64,000 nt of DNA from Calliopum simillimum. Taxonomy: Eukaryota > Arthropoda > Insecta > Diptera > Lauxaniidae. The notes beneath the pieces are model-generated. The model worked only from the letters and a program-made list of their open reading frames with translations, was not told the origin of the DNA and made no database searches. The position numbers and the translations under genes are program-made. Each line of letters starts with the position of its first letter. Within the stretch, counting starts at the first letter, position 1. The stretch covers positions 41,597,061 through 41,661,060 of the forward strand of contig OX638369.1 in assembly GCA_951812925.1 (NCBI GenBank). The letters are read 5' to 3'. Positions 57,840 to 64,000 of this stretch are shown piece after piece.

Positions 57840-59690
57840 GTCAATCGAAAATTATTAACAAGTTTGCATGAATCGATAAACCATAAAGATCGTTAATGTG
57901 ATTGTGTTGATACATTTCGGGATATATGAAATAATGTTCAAAAATGTTGATACAAAAATTTTCAAAATATCGAAAAATGTGGAGGTAAACACAAAATGTT
58001 GCAGATAGATGTCAAAAAAAAAAAAAATTTTGCCAAAGTTGGAAAATGTTGTAACAGTCAAAACAATGTTTCAAAATTTAAAGAAGCTTCTAAAATGGAA
58101 AAATATTGCTTAAGTCGCTGTAAACGCCTAAGTTATAAACATCAAAGCTGTAGAAAACATCAAAAAAAATGCAAAAGTCATAACAATCTGCATTCTACAT
58201 TCGCCATTGATTTACAAACTGTTACAGATGGGAAAAAACTCTGAAAACTAAAAATAATGTTGAAAAGTTGAAAATGTTGCCAAAGTTTAAAAATGTTGCT
58301 GAAGTTGAGAAATGTTGTCAACATCGAAAAAACGCGCAAATGTTGCCAAGTCAAATGAATAAAAAAGAAATAATATTTAAAATGTTTTAACTTGGAAAAA
58401 TTATATTAAATTAAGTTAAAAAATATTGATTAGATCGAAAAAATCATAAAATGTTGCAGAAGCAAAAAAAATGCATGAGTCATAAAAATGTTGCCAAAGT
58501 TGAAAAATGTTTTCAAAGCTTAAGTATGTTACAGATGTCTAGAAATGTTTCGCAAGCCGACAAATGTTGCCAAAATTTGACAAAAAACTCGATAATGTTG
58601 AAATAAAAAATTTGGAAAAGTTAAAAAGTGTTGCCAAGGTTGAAAAATTTTGCTCATGCCTCAAAACCTCAATATAAAGTTCAAAAGTTGTAAAATGTTG
58701 ACAAAGTTGAAAAATGTTGCAAACATGATAAAAACCCGCAAATGTTGCCAAAGTTGAATAAATAACAAAAATGTCTTTTTTAAATGTTTTGACTTGGAAA
58801 AATTATATTAAATTGAGTTAAAAAATAATGATAAGATCGAAAAATGTTGAGAAAATGTTGCAGAGGCCAAAAAAATTGGAAAAGTCATAATAATGTTGCC
58901 AAAGTTGAAAAATGCTTTCAAAACTCAAATATGTTACAGTAGTCTAAAAATGTTGCGCAAGCCGATAAATGTTGCCAAGTAGTACAAAAAACTCAATAAT
59001 GTTGAAATGAGAAATTTGCAAAGTGTTCCCAAAGTCAAAAAATTTTGCTCATCTGGACAAATATTGCTAAAGTCGATTATAAATTGCGAAAAATATCAAC
59101 AAATATATCGATTATTGATTTTGATAAGATCGAAAGATGTTGAAAACGTCAATAAAATTTTCGAAACTCTAAAAATAATGCTATCAAAGTTTTAAAATGT
59201 TGTAAACGTCAACTGAACGTCAAGTTGAACGTATGTATATTGATAAAATCGATAAATGTTTAAAAAAGTCACAAAATGTTGCAAAAGCCAAAAAATTAAA
59301 AAAATATTGACTTTTGTTGCGAAGATTGAAAAATGTTGCCAAAGTCAAAAAATGTTACAAAAGTAAAAAAAATATTGCAAAAGCTAAAGAAAAATAAGAA
59401 ACATTTTTAAGAGGTAAAACCAAAATTAAAAAAAAACGAAAAATACTGCTTAAAATGTCAAGAATTCAAAAAAACTAGAGAAAACAATGAAAGATAATAC
59501 CGAAGTGAAAAGATGTTGGAAACAATTTTGAAATGTACCGAAAACATCAAAAAATATTTAAAGTCAGAAAAATCGGAAAACTCAGAAAAACTTCTAAGAC
59601 CACAGAAAAGTTACATAAAATAAAACAAATCGGAACATGTTGGAAGAATCGAAAAAAATTCTATGTTATCGAAAATCTTGCAATAGCGTT
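57840..59690 (+). repeat. decayed minisatellite of AAAATGTTGCCAAAGTTG words
   Basis: Short words GTTGAAAAATGTTGC, AAATGTTGCCAAAG and GATCGAAAAATGTTG recur throughout in irregular order. A larger block is duplicated: 'ttttgacttggaaaaattatatta' text near 58385 and 58787. Frames such as 57996-58244 are repeat text. Confidence 0.8.
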
Positions 59691-60325
59691 TGTAATCATG
59701 ACATAATTGATTTCAATTCAGTATAAAATTTACCAACACCCTGTTGACATAAGTCACATAGTTGCTAAATCTTCTCTCTCTTGCAAAGTATCCCTCTTCA
59801 TCAGATTAATATGCAAATCAAGCAACATTTGGAAAATTTCGCAACATTAACAGAGCCATTTCATGCGAAACATTATACACGTGTAGATCTACCTCTACAC
59901 GTATTCTTCCACACTGCTACATATACGCGCAAAGAACTCAAGGATGTTGCGACGTGTTTTGATTATATACATGCATCTGGATATGTGTTTGTGTCTAACA
60001 TAAAATCAGCAGTTTGTATCATAGAGTAATTTTCTCTTTCTCTCACTCTCTGTTTTTTCTTTTCTGTCATAAACACAAAAATTATGTAAATTTTTGCTAT
60101 GCCATTAATTTCATAAAAATTCATTCATAAAATTATACTTAACGCAGTAATAAGACAGACAATATATATACACATGTATATGAACAAGTATGCTAAAATG
60201 TTGCAAAAAAACAGGTGAACCCTATTGTGTGTATGTATGTCCTTTGTTTTTGTTAAAAGTTCTTGGGTGCGCTCCTATTGAATGACGCTGTGGCTGAAAT
60301 GTTTTTGAATAAAACCTAAAGATAT
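59691..60325. other. unannotated stretch between minisatellite blocks
   Basis: Contains a frame at 59781-60029 with no known domain and no splice context. Not called as a gene. Confidence 0.4.
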
Positions 60326-60329
60326 TTAT

Positions 60330-60700
60330 GGTTAGACTAATGTTGCCAAAGTCGCACAAACAATTTGATAATGTTCTGATCTTGAAAAATTGTTCAAAAT
60401 ATTCAAGATCGAGAAATGTTGATATATTGAAAAATGTTTAAAAAATGACAAAATGTTGCAAAAACGTCGAAAAATTTTGCTCAAGTCAATAAATGTTGCC
60501 AAAGTCGATCATAAAATGAGAAAAATATCAAAAATATTTCGATTTGAAACAAATGTACCTATGTATGTTAAAAAATATCGATAAGATCGAAAATATTTAT
60601 AAAAAATCACAAATTGTTGCAGATTCCAAAAAATTTACAAAATTCAAAATAATGTTGCAAATGTTGAAAAATGTTGCAAAAGTCGAAAATTTATTCGTAA
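60330..60700 (+). repeat. second block of the AAAATGTTGCCAAAG minisatellite
   Basis: Same words as 57840-59690 ('aatgttgccaaagtcg', 'gatcgagaaatgttg'), split from it by about 640 bp of other sequence. Confidence 0.75.
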
Positions 60701-60704
60701 GTCG

Positions 60705-61955
60705 ACAATGTGTATTTTTAGCTTAAAATAAATTTAAAATCAACGCCGCCACACAGTGCCAAATTATGCCCTGCATGCCTTGTGTGGTGTGTGTCACGTT
60801 TTTGTACGCTCATCTGTTGTTGATGTTGATGATTTTAATGACAGCTGACAGTAAATATTTGCCACATTTAACGCATCGCAACGCTGCTGCTGCCGCTGCT
60901 GTTGGTTAACAAAAACAACCAGTTAACTTGTTATCAAGTGGATAAGTTGAAGTGCGTGCGAATGAAATATGTTAATGTGCGTATGTGTGTGTGCTTGGCA
61001 TTAGAATGAAAAGTTTATCATTAGAAATAGTAGCAAGAAAAGATGGCTTTTACATACAGACAATTACCAAATGACACATTCAAATCGAAATGAAAACTTT
61101 CGAGGTTACGGAAAAACATTTACACAAACATAAAGAGTTAGCAGAGCAATTACTTTTAGAGAACAATAAAATCTTAAATGCTCTCATGTTATATAAATAT
61201 TATCTTAGTACATAATTTTATAAAATTTAACTCAAAATGCCACAATCAAACACTTTCAGAAACTTATGATGATCTAATTCAAGTACGCATCGCTCCTAAC
61301 AGGCTTGGTTTTATTCTCTATGCGATGGCATCTTTAGAGTAATTCCAAACAACTATAGGTAATTAAACACATTTCCGTAAGAAAAATAAATTTTTCGCAA
61401 TTGTGATAATCAAGTTTTTGTTGTTGGTTTTTGATTAAGGAATCATCAAAGGTGTTTTAATTACTACAACAACAAGGCATAAATCAAATACATAAATATA
61501 AATGATGAAAAGGAAAGGAGAGAGTAATTGCTTATTAGTTTAAGAGAAACATTTTGCTGGAGATTTTAATTTTCATGAGAAATATTTCTGATTGAACCTT
61601 TAGTTTATAGCTTATTTTCTTTTTGTGCAAGCTTTTAAGCTGTTAGCCGTATTAACATTCTCAGAATCATATAAAGTATTAAATTTTTGCGGTTTTTGAG
61701 AAATGTCATATTTTCTAAGTTTGTCTGTATCCGTGTTAAGTAAAAATTTGCTATAGATTTTGGACCCTAAGTTAGTTACTGATCTTGTTAAAAATAAATT
61801 TTTCACTAATGTCTATAAGGTTTACCGTATTTGGCCATATTAAAAAAAAAATATTCAATACTACCATAGAAATAATTGCTTTGATTTGCGTTGCTACTGT
61901 TAATGTTAATTCATGAATTTTGTGTTGTTATTTTTTCAGTCTCTTTTATTTATTG
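60705..61955. other. unannotated AT-rich region
   Basis: Contains a GCTGCTGCTGCCGCTGCTG tract at 60882-60901. No gene recognised. Confidence 0.45.
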
Positions 61956-62039
61956 TTTATTTTTTTTTTTTAATCTTGAAGAACAAAAAAACTTAGTTTT
62001 TGATGTTTCGAGAGTTATTTTATCAGTGATGACAAATCA

Positions 62040-62670
62040 CAGTTTTCAATATTTTTCGGAATTTTTGGATTTTTACCGATGTTTTAGATGTATTTCAATA
62101 TTTTTCTATACTTTTGGACTTTTTCCGATACATTGGATGTTTTTTGATACATCTGGAGTTTTACTGATTTCTTCGATATTTTCCAATACTTTTGGACTTT
62201 AACCGATTTTTAAGATGTTCTTCAACATTTTTGGACTTTTTCCGATATTTTGGAAGTTTCTTCGATACACTTGGACTTTTACTGATATTTTAGATGTATT
62301 TCAACATTTTTCGATACTTTGGACTTTTACCAATGTTTGGATGTTTTTCAATATTTTTGTACTTTGACCTATATTTTAGATGTCTTTCGATACTTTCAGA
62401 CTTTTACCGATTTCTTCGATTTATTTCGATATTTTCAAATCGTTACCGATATTTTGGATGTTTTTTGATACACCTACTTAGGATTTTACCGATTATTTCG
62501 ACGGATTTCGATATTTTTACCGATATTTTGGATGTTTTTCGATACTTTAGAACTTTTACCAATGTTTTCAATGTTTTTCGATACACTTGAACTTTTACTG
62601 ATTTCTTCGATGTTTTTCAATATTTTTCGATATGTTTGGACTTTTTCCGATATTTTGGATGTTTTTCGAT
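62040..62670 (+). repeat. decayed minisatellite of TTTTTCGATACTTTTGGACTTT words
   Basis: Words TTTTTCGATA, TTTGGACTTTTACCGAT and ATTTTGGATGTTTTTCGATA recur about every 45-60 bp. Frames at 61891-62202 and 62294-62590 (Phe/Ile/Tyr-rich) are its translations. Confidence 0.78.
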
Positions 62671-63045
62671 ATAGCTTATTAGGAATAGCTACTTGCAATG
62701 CCGGGTAAAACAGCATATATAAAATAAAGGAATTGGAGATTGTGTTATTAATTTCAGGACGCTATTTTGGGAAGTTTTGAAAAATATCATATGTGTAGCC
62801 AAGTTTTATTTTTAAATTGAGAGCTTGCATATTTTTTTTTTTTTTTAATTAATTTTACACAAGCTTTTTAATGTTTGCCATATTCGGATTAGGAACTGCA
62901 ATCCCGCAAACTGGATTCGGTAATCAATTAGATGCTGCATCATTTAATGTCAGCATCAGTTACGGATAGGATCTGAAACAAAATTCAATGACCTAAAATA
63001 AAATTCTTTATTAACAGTTTGAAGCCATAAAAGTTGTTTACAAAT

Positions 63046-63481
63046 GAGACAAATCACGCCAAGTGTGTACCCCAAATTCCACTTCCTTCCGAACTTAAGA
63101 ACTCAAATACTATACTATAAAAATAAAAATGAAAAAATTATCTCATTAAGAAAGCATAAAAAAAGGAAATTGTTTATTTATAAACTTAAAAAAAATAACA
63201 AAATAAAAAAAAATTTTTTTTTAAAATTTGACATTTTTTTTATATGCCTGCAAAATTTCATTTAGTTTGGGTAAATAATTTTCATGAAATAAATTTTCAA
63301 AATTTTAGTTAAATCAATTTTGAATTTTATAAAAAATTATGTAAAAACTCACATTTTAAAAATTTAAAAATTTTTTGTATAAGGAATGTTTACTACTAAT
63401 ATAAGCATTAGATTCAGGTTATTAGAATTAAATTTCAACAACAAATGGAATTTGGGGTACACACTTGGCGTGATTTGTCTC
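63046..63481. mobile_element. 436-bp element with about 36-bp near-perfect TIRs
   Basis: GAGACAAATCACGCCAAGTG and the following 16 bases (63046-63081) are mirrored exactly at 63446-63481. The interior is very AT-rich and non-coding. I could not fix a target duplication: the flanks CAAAT and CAATG are similar but offset. Confidence 0.75.
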
Positions 63482-64000
63482 AATGCGTTACGCACAAGAG
63501 ATTCAATCCCGCTAATTGCTGAAACAACTCAAAACTTCATTTAAGAGATGTTGCGTAGCTTAAGCACATTATTAAGTGCTCAACTATCTGAAGTCTTACG
63601 TGAGAGGTTGAAAGAATGCCTCATTATGTTAACAGGACTATGCAAATATTTACAAATTAACATAGCAGAAGACAGCTAAGATTCATAACATTAAGAGTTC
63701 ATTAAACACTTCAAGAACAACCACAAATGCAAATGCAGTCAGAAGTAAAAACCTACAATAAATGACAAAAATGAGAGAGATTTTGATAAAATACTAAAAT
63801 CGAAAATGATTTAATATTAAGGAATTAGGGAAAAATACCTATCTTTTATTTATGAGTATTTGTTAACAATAAAACCAACAAGTGGAGAAACTAAATGAGC
63901 TATCTGGACAGCGGGCCATATTTGTAGCTCTATAAAATATCCATACAAAATTAATCAAATTTGTTTCCCACAATTCCTTTTCCAAGACCAGCCAAATATG
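63482..64000. other. unannotated AT-rich sequence
   Basis: Nothing recognised to the end of the window. Confidence 0.45.

Noticed and set aside
43780..61930. Further R7BP exons at AG sites preceded by T-rich tracts (for example near 43793, 46994, 48042 and 61937)
   Set aside because: The sequence after each AG shows no conserved coding text and quickly meets stops in all frames.
48245..62670. CRISPR-like regular arrays
   Set aside because: Words are short, irregularly spaced, lack unique spacers of fixed length, and the organism is a eukaryote.

Overview
The window looks like AT-rich nuclear DNA from a higher fly, most likely a tephritid-type fruit fly. The reasons are one exon of a conserved animal gene with canonical splice sites, plus mariner, Transib, DINE-1-like Helentron, Penelope-like, RTE-like and LTR elements typical of dipteran introns. 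Species is not determinable by eye. I see no bacterial gene, CRISPR array, rRNA or functional tRNA. Most open frames are AT-rich chance frames or run through repeats.

The only host coding sequence I can support is a 167-nt exon at 20741-20907 (+). It encodes 55 residues resembling the N-terminal helix of R7BP/RGS7BP, the adaptor that recruits R7-type RGS proteins to membranes. It has a pyrimidine tract and AG in front and AG|GTAAGG behind. The rest of the window is therefore best read as long introns or intergenic DNA of that gene, filled with transposons.

Layout: 0.7-2.6 kb, dead RTE-like retrotransposon (-). 5.9-7.7 kb, a 1.75-kb foldback element. 7.9-8.8 and 12.1-12.7 kb, a repeat with tRNA-like termini. 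9-10.3 kb, a field of GTCGCATGCGAC-like palindromes. 12.9-14.3 kb, tandem repeat, TA-flanked foldback and solo LTR. 15.5-16.0 kb, internally deleted mariner. 16.1-18.4 kb, inverted repeats and a second foldback. 20.2-21.3 kb, the R7BP exon between two miniature transposons. 24.0-24.9 and 28.8-30.2 kb, two solo LTRs of one family in opposite orientation. 30.4-37.5 kb, a nested mosaic holding two head-to-head DINE-1-like elements. 38.8-42.0 kb, a piggyBac-type MITE and a Transib with a RAG1-like transposase remnant. 47-49.2 kb, decayed short-period repeats. 50.9-56.8 kb, a TA-flanked element, a third DINE-1-like element, and a Penelope-like element carrying two nested MITEs. 57.8-62.7 kb, three decayed minisatellite fields. 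63.0-63.5 kb, a TIR element.

Many element boundaries can be fixed from the sequence because target-site duplications survive: CGGCG (Transib), ACTG, AGCT and ATAT (solo LTRs), a 13-bp repeat (Penelope-like), TTAA (piggyBac-type), TAA (Harbinger-type) and TA (mariner and others). Insertions are repeatedly nested, so a relative order of events can be read. No element encodes an intact enzyme here: the RTE polymerase has lost its YADD aspartates, the Penelope-like element has stops, frame breaks and an insertion in its RT, and the Transib and mariner keep only fragments of transposase.
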